64,000 bases of DNA from Ctenosaura bakeri (GCA_948474755.1 CAOLHI010001470.1:248001-312000), one strand, 5' to 3'; shown: positions 21,488-33,462, counted from the first letter of the stretch. Notes: a model not told the origin generated them from the sequence alone. Numbers and translations are program-made.

Positions 21488-21886
21488 GGCCTTTTCTGCA
21501 CCTTACTTTTTCCGGTGCTGGGGTACGGGGATCGCGCGTGCAGCCTCCGGCGAGAGGCTCTCGCGTCCCTGCTGCTTCAGCTCTGCACAAGCTTGCCTGC
21601 TTGTGCGAGAGCCCTGCCTCTTCCTTCAGCAGTGCAGCCTGGGCAGGGAGTGCGACTGGTGTGGCTCCGGAGGTTCCGCACACCAGGTAAGTGCACATGG
21701 GGCTTGGGACCAATGTGAGATTGCACACTATTTTTGGCTTCCAGCCAAAAATGAAAAGGTGTGCAATTGGCACCTGCCGGCCCCTGGAACATCACACGAT
21801 TGTGAGTGTGTCGTGCAAATTGCTCCTCACAATCACGCGATGCTCCAGGTGTCCTTTTGCATGGCAAATGCCGTGTGGAAAGGGCC
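21488..21886 (+). mobile_element. GC-rich GGCC-ended foldback element (Harbinger-like)
   Basis: Its ends are GGCCTTTTCTGCACCTT and CCGTGTGGAAAGGGCC. Family blocks are GGTGCTGGGGTACGGGGATCG, CGAGAGGCTCTCGCG, CCTGCCTCTTCCTTCAG and CACCAGGTAAGTGC. The right half is a separate inverted repeat around CACACGATTGTGAGTGTGTCG. Flanks GAA and AAA are a mutated 3-bp duplication at best. The six overlapping open frames of 67-110 codons arise from the GC content; none carries a known domain. Confidence 0.75.
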
Positions 21887-24037
21887 AAAGACATCCAGCT
21901 GTTTCTTTTTGGGTATATAAGTATATCAGACTTCTGACACCCTTTCTAAGGTCAGTAGTTACACTTTGTCAAGTCTGAACCAATATTCAATCTCTATTAC
22001 AGTTCTGCTAACCCTCTCGCTCCTATGATTCATGACATATCCATTTCAGAGACAGAGGAGGAGAAATGTTGAGCCTGAAAAAAGACACAGGTTATGAAAA
22101 AAGTTTGGGACAGAAAGGAAACAGAAGAGCATCTGAATCTGCTCTCTGCTTGAGCTCTGGTTCTTCAGGGACATTTATTTGTGGGGAATAATATAACAAA
22201 TTTGGGGGACTGAAATAGCTGTGGGAACCACTTCATGTTGCCATGCTTGCATTTACTCCCTATTTGCGCAAACTGTTTATGTATGGGTAAAAAAAGAGGA
22301 ATTAACAGAATACCAGACAAATCCAAGGGAAAACATTTACCACGTGACTCCTTTGGACCAAGGAAAAGGCTGACTCTGTTAGCCTGGTTCTTCCTACCAC
22401 TCAGGAAACTGAGGCAGTAAAACTTATGATTACTTAGGCAATAAATAAAAGAATAATCAAGGAGGACAGGGGAAAATCAGTGAAATATTTTAAGGACAGA
22501 AACATATATTTCATGCAATTTAGATGCAAAATTTGTGGAGAGACTCGAAGGAATTCATGGCTGTTAGAAGTGGACCTTCTTTATGGCTCACTGAAATACT
22601 TATATTTGGAAAGCTTATACAAGTTCGGGTGAGAGAAGGTGGAAAATGGCTGTTCTGATTGGGTAGTTGTTGGAACTATAATCTAAAAATGCAACATTTC
22701 CAAGCTCAGGAATTGTTGGAATTATGGCTCATTTCGGTTTACATCCCTTTTTTCAAAATGCCTTTAGTGCACACGCTTGAGAACGAAGGTCTCTAGATCT
22801 CAGTCATCTTCAAGAGACATTTCAGTCTTATGTCAGTCACATCTAAACAGGTGGCGTAATGTGATAAGTCAGCCAGGCAGACTTGGCGTTCCAGAGTGCA
22901 TGTCCTCTGCCTGTTTCCTCAAGGGCTGTATTCCTCCCTCCCATAACCAATTTATTTTACAAGAAAAGAAGTGATTTATTGCACTAGATACATCATCTTT
23001 TGGGAGAAGAGCTCTTTCACAACCTTTTGAGGGAGAAGCACTGAAAATGGCTCATATTTCAAATATTGTCTTTTGTGCCAATAAACTTCTGTGCTCAGAA
23101 TATTATCAGATGAGGAAGGTTTTCCTTGGAGTGTGTCTTGGAAATCCGAACCATTCTCTGAGGTATCTAATATCACATTGGCCTGACATCCTTTATAGTG
23201 TTTTATGACATCTTTCAAGGCTGTACTTTGACATAGTTGTAAGCTCTGGATTTTAAGGCCTTTGAAAGAGATTAAACTATTTTCCTACCAGCTGCTGTAC
23301 ACTGATATCTGGCATATGGGCCTTGGATAGAGTTGCCAATTTGTGACTGACTTGGAAAGTCAGAACTTGCCCTCCAGCCATGATGAAACAAAGAGAGATA
23401 TCTGGGATGAAAAACAAGATTTTAGCCAAATGTCTTTTGTTAAGGAATTACCCAGTGTTTTATCTGATTTTGAGATTTTGAAATGATGCCAAAAGGACTG
23501 CTTCAGTCTCGAAGTGTTACTGTATAAATAATTTCCCGGATAGGGCTGGTGCAGCAAAAAGATTTTTGCTGTACCTTAAAGGCTAACAAGTTGTATTTAG
23601 CGTAAGTTTTTGTGGATTACAGAGTACTTCCTCAAATGTATAGCATTTTACTTCAGTTGTTAGAAGACTGTACACAGGCATAGTTAGGTGGGTTGGTGGA
23701 AGATACAAGCTGTGGGGTAACGGAACTGATATGCACAACAAACAGTGATTATTACTGTTTGTAAATAGTGGTCATTAAGCCACAGTATTTGGGTGATAAA
23801 ACAGACAGCCCTGTTGTTTTTAGTAGATTGAAGAATGCTGTGTGATAAAAAGCCTTTGTGACTATGAATTCTTCGGGACTGGACATTCTCATCAATTGAG
23901 TCATAGGATGTTGAAATGTAAGGGTAGTAACATGAATATCATTTCAGGGATGAGTAGTTATGCAAAGAGATTTTAAAAAATCTGTATACCCCATCACCCT
24001 GAGGTGATGTGCAATGGATAAAAACATTTAAACTCCC
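21887..24037. other. No gene recognised (21.9-24.0 kb)
   Basis: Unassigned sequence upstream of the L1, apart from the repeat scrap at 23560. Short frames up to 80 codons lack any recognisable motif. Confidence 0.45.
23560..23645 (+). repeat. Interspersed repeat fragment (ACCTTAAAGGCTAACAAG type)
   Basis: GCTGTACCTTAAAGGCTAACAAGTTGTATTTAGCG..GTTTTTGTGGATTACAGAG..TTCCTCAAATG resembles a widespread reptile repeat end ('accttaaagactaacaa..ttcttcagatg'). The class was not determined. Confidence 0.45.
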
Positions 24038-24449
24038 GGGGAGGAGCCAACTACGATGGCAGAGAGAGGCTAAATATTCGACTCCCGGAACAGATGATTA
24101 TAAAATAATTTCAGAAGCCTTTTTCAAAACAAAGAAAGAATGTGAGTAATTAATTGAATAATGTGGGAAAGAATGTAAGATAAGATAGTGGATTGGTTTC
24201 GATTCTTCTCCAACTGGAGGGAAAATAAAAGACTCTGTTTAAACTGCAAATAACTGTTGAAACGGACTGAAAGCAAAACAGTTTTTTTTTCCCCCTTTGT
24301 GGTCCTTGAGATATATGCCGCCAAAAAAAAGGTCTATAAACACCCTGTTTGGAAGCGACCTACAGCAACAGATAAAACATATAATCGTCTAGTTAGAGAT
24401 TTTGAAAATATAAACTTAAACTCTAACGGAGACGAAAAAGTCATTAAAA
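24038..24449 (+). promoter_or_regulatory. L1 5' untranslated region
   Basis: This is the sequence from the GGGGAGGAGCC start to the ATG at 24450. It includes a short upstream frame beginning MPPKKR at 24315 that stops after 25 codons and may be the original ORF1 start, now frameshifted. L1 5'UTRs carry the internal pol II promoter; no clear YY1-type site was fixed here. Confidence 0.55.
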
Positions 24450-25417
24450 TGGCGGCGAAGAAAGCTGCGAACGGAGCTAATGAAGAGATAAAAACTTTTA
24501 TACACAAGCTTATTACAGAGTCTAATCAAGCTCTTGTTACTACAATAACATCTAATATAAGGGCAGAAATGGGGCAATTGCGGGAAAAAATTCACAGGAG
24601 TTAAAAGCATTGGACCTTAAAGTGGATGATATAAAAAAAACCCAAGGGAATCAGCAGACCAGACTAGCACAACATGATGGCAGGATTTCTTTGTTAGAGA
24701 GACAAATTATCCAGCTCCAAGACCAGAATAGAAGAAACAATGTGAGGATTCGTGGATTCGCAGAGCAGCCACAACGAAGTCAAAAATCCTTGAAAGAGGA
24801 AGTTTTAAAATGGCTAAAAAGCATTGTTCCTGAGATTTTATGGGAAGATTATGACATAGAGAGAATTCATGTGTGTCAGCTGCAAGAAGAGGAATAATTC
24901 CCAGAGATATTATAATGAGAATTGCGAATTTCAACAAGAAAGATGATTTGATGAGAGCTGTTAGAAAGAATCCAGGAATATTGAAGTATCGAGATAACAC
25001 AGTGGAAATTTATAATGACTTATGCCGCGAAACAATAAATTGGAAAGGGAAATGAAACCCTGCATCATAGTTCTACAGAGAGTTGGGAAAGACAGTTGGG
25101 GATATCCCATCTTTCTGAAATTCCAATATGCTGGCAAATACCACAGAATAAATTCTCTTGAACAAGGATTGCAACTCCTGAGAGAACTGAAACTGATCCA
25201 GCAAGAGGAAAAGGAAGAGGAAGGTGCGGTTGGAGGAGCGGAAGAAGGAGCAGTGGGAGGAGCAACTGAAGAAGGAGCAGCGGGAGGAGCAACAGGAGGA
25301 GCAAAGAAGAAGACTTCGGGAATAAACGAAAGGATAGAGGCTGAGGAGGACTGGAAAAAACAATATGATATAACAGAAGAAGAAGAAAGAGAACTTCATA
25401 GAGTAGGAGAAGGGTAG
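24450..25417 (+). pseudogene. L1 ORF1 (RNA-binding chaperone), frameshifted
   Basis: ORF1p coats L1 RNA as a trimer. The first part (MAAKKAANGANEEIKTFIHK..) is followed by a heptad-like coiled-coil stretch, then QDQNRRNNVRIRGFAEQ, the diagnostic RNNxRIxGxxE start of the RRM. Next come IERIHVCQLQ and the C-terminal domain (RRGIIPRDIIMRIANFNKKD, KSKxxGILKYRDNT-like). Breaks occur at about 24602 (stop), 24890 and 25040. Near 25195-25315 the plausible frame encodes a Glu/Lys/Arg/Gln-rich tail (KVRLEERKKEQWEEQLKKEQ), while the longer open frame gives a Gly/Ala-rich shadow. It belongs with ORF2 on one transcript. Confidence 0.8.
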
Positions 25418-25673
25418 ATGACTACTGAGTAAAATATATTCTTATAGATTATAAATGCATAGTGATAGATTTATATATATATAAAGCAAGAGGGTAGAGA
25501 GAGGGAAGGGAGGAGGAAGAGAGGGAAAAAAAATATGGGAAAGAAAATAAATCGGGAGAGGGTATTGGTCTCTATGCCGGGAGTTGGCATACCTTCACCC
25601 CCCCCCAGGACCATGGCTGGTCGTTTCCAAGGCAGAAGTGCTTTGGAGGAAGAGGGGGAGAAATGTTTGTGTG

Positions 25674-25740
25674 GGGAGGGGAGGGGAGGGCGGGAAGGGG
25701 GAGGGGAGTGGGAGGGGGGAAGGGAAGGGGAAGGGGAGCA
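25674..25740 (+). repeat. G-rich tract between L1 ORF1 and ORF2
   Basis: More than ten runs of three or more G, separated by single A, T or C bases (GGGGAGGGGAGGGG type), lie between the two L1 ORFs. The pattern could form G-quadruplexes in RNA or DNA. Overlapping 75- and 85-codon frames are an artefact of this tract. Confidence 0.8.
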
Positions 25741-25795
25741 CCATCACATTAAAGAGCCAATGGGGAGTGGAATTAGAAAATTCAAAATATGAAAA

Positions 25796-28700
25796 ATGGA
25801 GAATAGATTGAGAATATCAACATTGAATGTGAAAGGTTTGGGGTCAATAATAAAGAGAAAAAGGATAGAATCGATATTAAAAAAAAGATAAGGCCGATAT
25901 AATTTTTTTACAAGAAACACATGGAAAAAGAGATAAAAAAAATGAGCTTAGATTGAACTGGGTAGCCATTTATGAGGAAGCATTTGGTACATCCAAATCA
26001 AGAGGAGTTGCAATAATAATTTCCAAAAGATGCAATTTCATTGTAACAAGTGTGGAGTTAGATGAAAAAGGTAGATATGTAATTATACAAGGTGAAATAG
26101 ATGGAGAAACATATGGTATAATGAATATTTACGCACCTAATGAAAAGCAAAAAGAGTTTTATGAAGAAATATTTAATAAGATCAAAAAAATGAAAGGAGA
26201 TATACAATAATCGCAGGTGATTTTAATATGGTGATGGATAGATGGAAAATAATCAGATCCATCAATTAGAGATAGATACAATAATATAACAATTTTGAAT
26301 AAATTAGTGAGTAGAAATGAACTGATAGATGTTTGGAGGCTAAAAAAGGGTGAAGAAAAGAAATATACGTATTATTCATCAGTTCATAAAAATTACTCAA
26401 GAATAGATTATATTTTTGTTTCAAAGAATATGATACCTAGATTAATAAATACAGAAATTGAAACAAAAAAAAGTGACAGATATTGCCTGATGAACTTGGA
26501 TATAACTATGAAAAGGAATTATAGAGAAGCAAAAAGGTGGAGACTGGATACTAAGTTATTTAATTATAAGGAGATAGTAAATAAAATAGAGAAGGAGTGG
26601 CAAGAAATTTGGGATATAAACAATAAGGAAGTAACACAAGATGTATTGTGGGATACAATGAAGGCAGTGGTAAGAGGATTATGCATTAAAGAATCAAGCA
26701 AATTAAAGAGACAATTAGGAGAAAAAAAATTAAAATTAGAAAAAGAAATAAAGGAACTAGAGAATGATTATATAATAGATAGAACTAAACAGAAATTAAT
26801 AATATTACAAGCAAAAAGAGATGAATTAGAAAAGATAGAAATGGACGAAGTTAGAAAAATCTAATATACTTGGAAAGGGAATACTTTGAATATAGTAATA
26901 AAAATTCTAAAATGCTGGCTAAATCAGTACAATCAAAAAAAACTAGAAATATGATTGGCGTAGTTAAAGATAAATTTGGAAAAGGGAAAAAGGTTGATGA
27001 AAGAGAAATTAAAAATATTTGAGGAATTTTTTAAAGAATTGTATTCAGCAGAAGATAAATCTTTAGAGAACATAGAGGAGTATATTAATGAAAATTGGAA
27101 AGTAAGATTAACAGAACAAGATAAAGGATTGATGGAAGAAATGATATCAGAAGAGGAAATAAAAGGGTAATAAATAATTTAAAAGGAGGAAAATCACCAG
27201 ATTGGATGGACTAGGTCCAGAATATTATAAAACATTTAAAAAAGGTCTAATTCCTAAACTAAAAGTGTTATATAATAGTATATTGAGGGGTGAAAAAATT
27301 CCATTATCATGGAAGCAGTCACTAATAATATTAATTTTAAAACCAAATAAGGATCCTATGGATCCAGGTTCTTATAGACCAATATCTTTAATAAATCAAG
27401 ATGCAAAAATCTTGACAGCAATAATGGCGAAGAGGTTAAATAAATTTATTTATAAGTATATACATAAAGATCAATGTGGTTTTATTCAAGGAAGACAGAT
27501 GGCAAATTTAATAGGGAAAACGATAAATAAAATAAATATAATGGACAGAGATAAACAAAAAGCGGGAATTTAGCCCTAGATATATTTAAAGCCTTTGATT
27601 GTGTGGAATGGCCGGCATTAAAAACAATTTTAAATAAAATAGGATTAGGAGAGAGATTTAAAGGGTTAATAAATCAATTGTATTCACATAATACATCTGT
27701 AGTGATGGTAAATGATGGATTTACAGAACAGATTCAAATAAAAAAGGAACGAGACAAGGATGTCCATTATCTCCAGTTTTATTTGCAATAGTTATAGAAA
27801 TGTTAGCGAATGTGATAAGAAATGATGAGAATTTGGAAGGAATTGGAGTTAAAGGGAAAAAAAAAAAATAAGCTTATTTGCAGATGACACATTGTTGACA
27901 ATTAAGGATCCAATTGAAAAGATAGATAGGATAGATAAACATTTAATAGAGTTTGGGGAGAAGACGGGATTAGAAATAAATTGGGCCAAATCAGAAATAA
28001 TGTTATTTAATTATACTAAAGAAGAAGTACAAAAATTTATAAGTAGTAAAAAATTATTAAAATAAAAGAATCAATTAAATATTTAGGAATAGAGATTACA
28101 AAAAATTTACAAGAATTACAGGAAAAAAATTTCAAGAAATTAAGATTAGAAACAAAAAGGAAATTAGAGGACTACAAAAATATAAAGCTATCGTGGTTTG
28201 GTAGAATAGCAGTGGTAAAAATGAAAATTTTACCTAAAATTAACTTTTTGTTTAGAATGCTACCAATAAAAATATCAGAGGAAGAATTAAAGGAGTGGCA
28301 AAAGATATTAAATAATTTTTGTAATGGAAATAAAAAATCGAGGATTAACAAGAAATATTGGTATAAAAGTCAAAAAGAAGGTGGCCTGGGACTTCCAAAT
28401 TTAAAATGGTATTATTATGCAAATCAATGGAGATATATCATAGAGGGGGTTTCAGGAAAGGGTGATTTAGATTGGTTAGAGATAGAAGATATGAATATTG
28501 AGACAAAATTAGAAAATATATTTTTTAGGAATTTTTCAAAGAAAGAAATGGAGAAGATAGAAAATCCTTTTATAAAAAATATAATAGAAATATGGAAAAA
28601 AAATAAAAGAAAATTAATACCGAATATATCAATATTAACTCCGATAGTGATGATGGAAAAATTTCCAAAAAAATTTAAGAGAAATAATAGAGAAAGAAAT

Positions 28701-29623
28701 AAAAAAACAAAAAATTTATAGATTAAAAGAATGGATGAAAATAATGATAAATAAAGATAGAATGAAAGAGAGATTGCAGGAAACTAAAATATCCTGGTTT
28801 AATTATATACAATTAGAGCAATGGACAAAGAGTATGAAAAGATATGTTAAGGATTTTAAAGAATATACTAAATTTGAACAAATTATTATTCAAAGAGAAA
28901 ATATGCAAGAAAATGAAATACTAAAAGGTATTACAAGTGAAATATATAAAATATTAGCAAAAGAACAAGAAGAGGATTTTCTTAGAAAAATATGGGAGGA
29001 AGAGATAGTACAAAATATAGATATACAAGAATGGAGAAAAATTTGGAAAAAAACGTCATTTAAAAAAATTATCAATAAGAATAAAAGAGAATTATTATAA
29101 ATTAGTGTGGAAATGGTACTTGACTCCAGTGAAATTAAATCAAATAGATGAGAAATATTCAAGATTATGTTGGAGAGGATGTCAAAAATTGGTACATATA
29201 TGCATATGTGGTGGAATTGCAATAAGATAATGGAGTTTTGGCAAAAGGTTTTTAAAAAAGAAAAAAAGAGATTATAGGAGCAGATATACCAGTATGTCCA
29301 AATATTGCATTGTTATCTATATATGATAAGGTTGAGTGTACTCAAGTAAAGAAAGAATTAATAACAAATTTGTTAACTGCAGCGAGATTAATAATAGCAA
29401 AAAAATGGAAAGCAAATGAAAAATTTCAAATAGAGGAATGGTATAACAAATGTGGAAAATCGCAATTAATGATAAACTAACATGTAGAATTAGATTTATG
29501 AAAGGTTTGGTTAAAGGGAATGATTTTGAAGAAATTTGGAAAATATTTTTGGATAAAGTTCTGAAAAGAGATAGTAATACTACCCTGTCAAAAAAAGAAT
29601 GGCAATTTTGGAAAGTGGATTAA
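25796..29623 (+). pseudogene. L1 ORF2 (endonuclease-reverse transcriptase), frameshifted
   Basis: A 3.83-kb region (about 1276 codons, normal length) starts MENRLRISTLNVKGLG. The endonuclease (25800-26520) shows LNVKGL, FLQETH with the catalytic Glu, RGVAI, NIYAPN, AGDFN and SRIDYIFVS. The usual SDHxxL end reads SDRYCL, so the catalytic His is lost. The reverse transcriptase (about 27200-28100) shows SYRPISLINQDAKI, CGFIQGRQ, DIFKAFD, GCPLSP and FADDT. After it come GRIAVVKMKILPK and GGLGLPN, and a remnant of the Cys-rich end (CWRGC..MHMWWNC, about 29170-29222). At least six frame breaks (near 25890, 26210, 26865, 27170, 27570, 27760, 27870, 28060) make it a pseudogene. Target-primed reverse transcription is the known family role. 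Confidence 0.9.
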
Positions 29624-30061
29624 ATAAAAAGTTGGCTCTGGGGGGTGGGTATTTTTTAGTTTTAGTTTTGTTTTTCTTTTATGTTGTATATTTTGTAACT
29701 CTTAGTAGGTGTGTGTGTTAAACTTGTGATTTATAGATTTAAAAGGATAAGTGATGTCAATGTTTTTTTAAAAAAAAAGTTAAAAGAATTAACAATAGAA
29801 ATAGATTAAAGGGGATGTGAAAAATATTGAATTAAATGTGAAATTATAATAGTTGAACAGATTTATAAATTTAAGGATAAAGGTGCAAAATAACAATGAA
29901 AGTTAGTATTGCTTAAGAGAAGAGAAAAAAAAGAAAAAGAAAAAAAATTATTTTTTTTTAATTCACTATTATGTATATCACATGGTGTTTAACTTTTTTT
30001 TCTTGTTTTGTATTTGTGATTTAGTTATATAATTAATAAAAATTTAAAAAAATTAAAAAAA
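29624..30061 (+). other. L1 3' untranslated region and A-rich tail
   Basis: Sequence from the ORF2 stop to the A-rich end. It contains a GGGGGGTGGG run just after ORF2, T-rich stretches, and AATAAAAATTTAAAAA near the end, which supplies a poly(A) signal (AATAAA at about 30034). Confidence 0.7.
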
Positions 30062-30793
30062 AAAAATTTTAAAATCCCATTTCAAGCCCCTTTAACTCAA
30101 AACCTAAAAACTGAAGTATTTCCCTATTGGCTTTTCTGACTGTCAGATTTACATCTGTTTACTCTTTGTTAAAGGACAACCACCTTGGGGTCAGACACAA
30201 AGGCTTCTGTGTGCACTACTCTAGCCTACTGGTATATTATGTTAGGAGCTAAACCTGTGTCTGGATTACAAGGTGGCTGTGAATAAAGTAAGACAAAGCC
30301 ATTGTCTTTGTCAAAGGAAGGCTGCTGGCATGACTTTTATAGGGATCTATCATGGCTGCTAGAAATATACCCCCTTTGTCTCCTGTTGCTCCTGTACCAC
30401 AGCCATCTACACTGGAATAGGTACCCCAAAGCATCTTGTCTGGAAGACTGAAGTCTGATGTTAGATTTATATTCATTTGTTCTCTGAGTCAAGTCTGGCT
30501 TTTTGTCCTATGTAAAACATAGCATGGTATCACTGGCAAATGACAGCATATGTTTCATTGGAAGACAAAAACATGCATGCATCCCTGATGTTCTGGATTA
30601 CATCATCAGACAGGGTTACTGAAGCAGGGGATATAGGAGAAATAGTTGCATCTAGTTCTGCCACAGAGACTGGTTCCTCGGCCTGCTTCTCTGCTGTGAA
30701 GCCAGTTGTTTCTGGTAAGTATCCTTTTTAAGCTGGATGGCTGTCTGTGAGCAGGTACAGGTCTAGCATCCAAGCTATGTGTGAAAGAAGTGT

Positions 30794-30973
30794 TGCCATT
30801 TTCGCACTAGACTATTATAGCACTATTATTCCACTTTCAACATCCTATGGAATCCTGGGGTTTTCATTTTTGGGAGGGGCTGATTTGCCCTTCCCTAAAC
30901 TGCAAACCCCAGGATTCCCTAGGATGTTGAAAGTGGAATAATAGTGCTATAATAGTCTAGTGCAAAAATGGCC
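30794..30973. mobile_element. AT-rich GGCC-ended foldback element, complete, short-centre form
   Basis: The ends TGCCATTTTCGCACTAGACT and AGTCTAGTGCAAAAATGGCC flank a near-perfect palindrome. The centre is GGGAGGGGCTGATTTGCCCTTCCC. TGT stands on both sides (30791-30793 and 30974-30976), an exact 3-bp duplication. Confidence 0.8.
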
Positions 30974-31384
30974 TGTGATGGGCTATAAGTCATTTATGAT
31001 AATTATAAGGGTAGATTGAATGGGAACTATAGGTCAGTGGTTCTCAAATGTCCATCTTCATATCCTAGAAGCCAAAGCCAACATGGCTGATGGTCTGAGA
31101 TTCTGGAAGCTGAGGTCTCCAGTATCTGGAGAAGTAGATGTTAAGAATCACTTCTGTAAGTGGCAACAGGTGTTTTTGTGTTGTTTTCTCTTGAAGAGTA
31201 TCACATTGTTCCTCTTCTGGGTACCAATAGGGCCCTGTTGATTTCAGATATTGAGTATTGTATTTATTGAGGTGTGGGCCTTTGTCTGATCGGTTCAAAC
31301 AGATACTTATTGTACTATGTACCTGAGTTGTAGTGGATTTTGTGCTGTGTTCTGAATGGATGTAAAATCATGCATTTATATGTA

Positions 31385-31861
31385 CAGTTGGCCCTCCACA
31401 TTTGCTAAAGTTAGGAGCACAGGACCCACACAAAAGTGAAAAAAAAATAGCAAATATCAAAATGTGTGTGTGTCTGTGGGAAACGGCCCAAGGCATAGTA
31501 GAGCGGCACCCAGCGTCCCAACCAGATTAGGGAAAGGAGAGGGAAAGTAGGTGGGTGAGCATGGTATCCCTATACCTCCTCTCTCATCCATCTTCTTCCT
31601 TTGGGTGTGTGTGGGCACAGGGAGAAGGTTGTGGTGTTGAGAAATTGGGCTGCAAGTTGTCCTTAACTGGCCAGACAGTGGCTGGTGGAGGAGAAGGACA
31701 AGAGGCAAGTTTTTAAAGGGTTGTGCGGCCTGATTGGAGTCTCCAAGTGGGAAGGTTCTCCCTGAAGAGATAATACCTGAGGTGGGGGTGGCAAAGGTTG
31801 GAGGGATTTGCACATAATCAAATCCATGAAAGTCAAACCCGCAAATGTGGAGGGCCTCCTG
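31385..31861. mobile_element. Tigger/pogo-like miniature element, copy 1
   Basis: The termini CAGTTGGCCCTCCACATTTGC and GCAAATGTGGAGGGCCTCCTG are inverted copies. TA precedes the left end; CA follows the right end. CAGTTGGCCCTCC-type ends with TA duplication are the hallmark of Tigger elements. No transposase remains; the 146-codon minus-strand frame (31457-31897) runs past the element and has no DDE domain. The second copy lies at 32614. Confidence 0.7.
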
Positions 31862-31933
31862 CAGTGCTAATATGCTTATATATATGTAAGTTTCCAAATT
31901 AAGGAATATCCCCCTTATGTATTTATTTGCACA

Positions 31934-32157
31934 GTTGTTGTTGCTGTTGTTGCTGCTGTGTATTCAAGTTGTTTTGAATTATTGTGACCCTAGTGCTATC
32001 ATGGGGTTTTCTTGGGAAAAATTTGTTCATAGGGGGTTTGTGAGAGAGTGTGACTTGACCAACGTCACCCAGTGGGTTTTCATGGCCAAGAGGGGATGAG
32101 AGCCTTGATCTGTAGAACTGTAGTCCAGTGCTCAAACCAGTACATCACACTGGCCTC
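31934..32157 (-). mobile_element. tRNA-derived SINE, minus strand
   Basis: The reversed tail (GTTGTTGTTGCTGTTGTTGC), body (TATCATGGGGTTTTCTTGGG, TGACTTGACCAACGTCACCC, GTGGGTTTTCATGGCC) and head (AGTCCAGTGCTCAAACCAGTAC..CACACTGGCC) are all present. It is full length. Short frames through the body are not genes. Confidence 0.85.
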
Positions 32158-32613
32158 ACTTTGATAAAGAACTTCAAAAAACAAACTTGTTTTGTGTAAG
32201 AGATCTTCATTCTCTCCTATTCCCTCTGTCTCTCTCTCTCTCTTTCCATGCTTGAGACAAACATAAGCATATAGTTTAGAAATGAGAGTTAGTTAGAAAT
32301 GAGAGCCACATAAAGCCTACAACAAGAAAGACCTGAATTACTTGATAATACACATTTAAGACCACCTAACAAAAAGGTTTCAAATCTGTGATAACTAGGA
32401 AAAATGTCAATCTTTAAAGGTAAACCATATTTCTCCCATTTGAAATGGAGATAATAATAATAAAAGCAAGGGATACTATGTTTTAATTTTTTTATTTTTT
32501 TGAAGCTTCAAAAATATAAAAATTAATTGAGCTTGAATGCTCTTGTAGTTCTGTCTCAAAATATTTTACCTGTACAAGGGAAGAAGGGGGAGAAGCAAAA
32601 TATAAACCAACTA

Positions 32614-33048
32614 CAGTTCTCCCCCCACATTCTTAGGTTTGACTCTTGCGGGTTTGATTATTTGCAGTGTCTGCTTGCCTTCCTCCCATGTACCCTCCTG
32701 TCCACATCTGCGGGTGAGAGAGTGAAGAGGAGAGGATCTTTCTCCTCCTGAGCTCTCCTGCCACTGCTCCCCATGCGATTGTGCAAGTGGGGGGTGGTGA
32801 GAGAGTGAAGAGAGAGATCTTTTCCCCTGCACTCTCCTGGATGAAGGGGAAAAGACCTTCTCCCTACCCTAGGACTCTCTCGCCCACTACCCAGGAGTGC
32901 ATCTGCAGCAGCCCTCAAGAGAGTGCAGGGAAGGTGAGTGCTCACTGGAGGGAATTATTTGTGTATGTGTATGTGTGGTGGTTGTTCTTTCTTTTCCTTT
33001 CACAGAAGTTCTGTGTCCCTAACCCCCGCAAATGTGGAGGGCCTACTG
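32614..33048. mobile_element. Tigger/pogo-like miniature element, copy 2
   Basis: The ends CAGTTCTCCCCCCACATTC and GCAAATGTGGAGGGCCTACTG are inverted copies, with TA on both sides (32612-32613 and 33049-33050). The interior AGAGTGAAGAG..GATCTTT..CTCCTG motif occurs more than once. A GC-rich foldback element begins only 9 bases after its right end. Confidence 0.75.
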
Positions 33049-33057
33049 TATAACTAA

Positions 33058-33462
33058 GGCCCTTTCCACACCTTACCTTCTTCTGGCGCTGGGATGCAGG
33101 GATCGTGCAAGCAGCCTCTGGTGAGAGGCTCTCGCATCTGGGGTCCGTTGGCTCCACACGAGCTGCCTGCTGGTGCGAGAACCCCGCCTCTTCCTTCCAC
33201 AGTGCAGCCTGGGACCTTACCAGACTGCACTGGAGCAGGAAGTGCGACTGGCGTGGCTCCGGAGGCTCTGCATGCCAGGTAAATGCGCGTGGGGCCCGGG
33301 AGCAATGCACTAGCTTCTAGCCAAAAATGAAAAGGTGCGCGATTGGTGCCTGCTGGCCCCTGGAGTGTCGCGTGATTGTGAGTGTGTCGTGCAGATCACT
33401 CCTCACAATCACGTGATGCTGCAGGCACCCTTTCACATGGAAAATGCCGTGCAGAAAGGGCC
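33058..33462 (+). mobile_element. GC-rich GGCC-ended foldback element, complete with TAA duplication
   Basis: The ends GGCCCTTTCCACACCTTACC and GCCGTGCAGAAAGGGCC are inverted copies. Perfect TAA duplications flank it (33055-33057 and 33463-33465), the PIF/Harbinger preference. It contains CTTCCTTCCACAG (ending 33202), 76 bases, then GGTAAATGCG (GT at 33279), the splice-like pair shared with siblings. The open frames of 62-122 codons on both strands are compositional. Confidence 0.8.

Larger units (their letters stand above)
24038..30061 (+). mobile_element. Near full-length L1 LINE, inactivated
   Basis: The 5' end GGGGAGGAGCCAACTACGATGG is strikingly like the start of vertebrate L1 5'UTRs. 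In order: 5'UTR (about 400 bases), ORF1 (about 24450-25417), a G-rich spacer, ORF2 (25796-29623), a 3'UTR and an A-rich tail near 30010-30061. Both ORFs carry several frameshifts, so it cannot move itself, although overall length (6.0 kb) is complete. Flanking AAAACATTTAAACTCCC (24021-24037) and AAAAATTTTAAAATCCC (30062-30078) match at 14 of 17 positions and may be the target duplication, though the A-rich tail makes this unsure. Confidence 0.9.

Noticed and set aside
31457..31897. 146-codon minus-strand frame
   Set aside because: Mostly within a Tigger-like miniature element, but with no transposase motif and running past the element's end.
32942..33310. 122-codon minus-strand frame across two transposons
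   Set aside because: It crosses the border between a Tigger-like and a Harbinger-like element, so it cannot be an ancestral gene.
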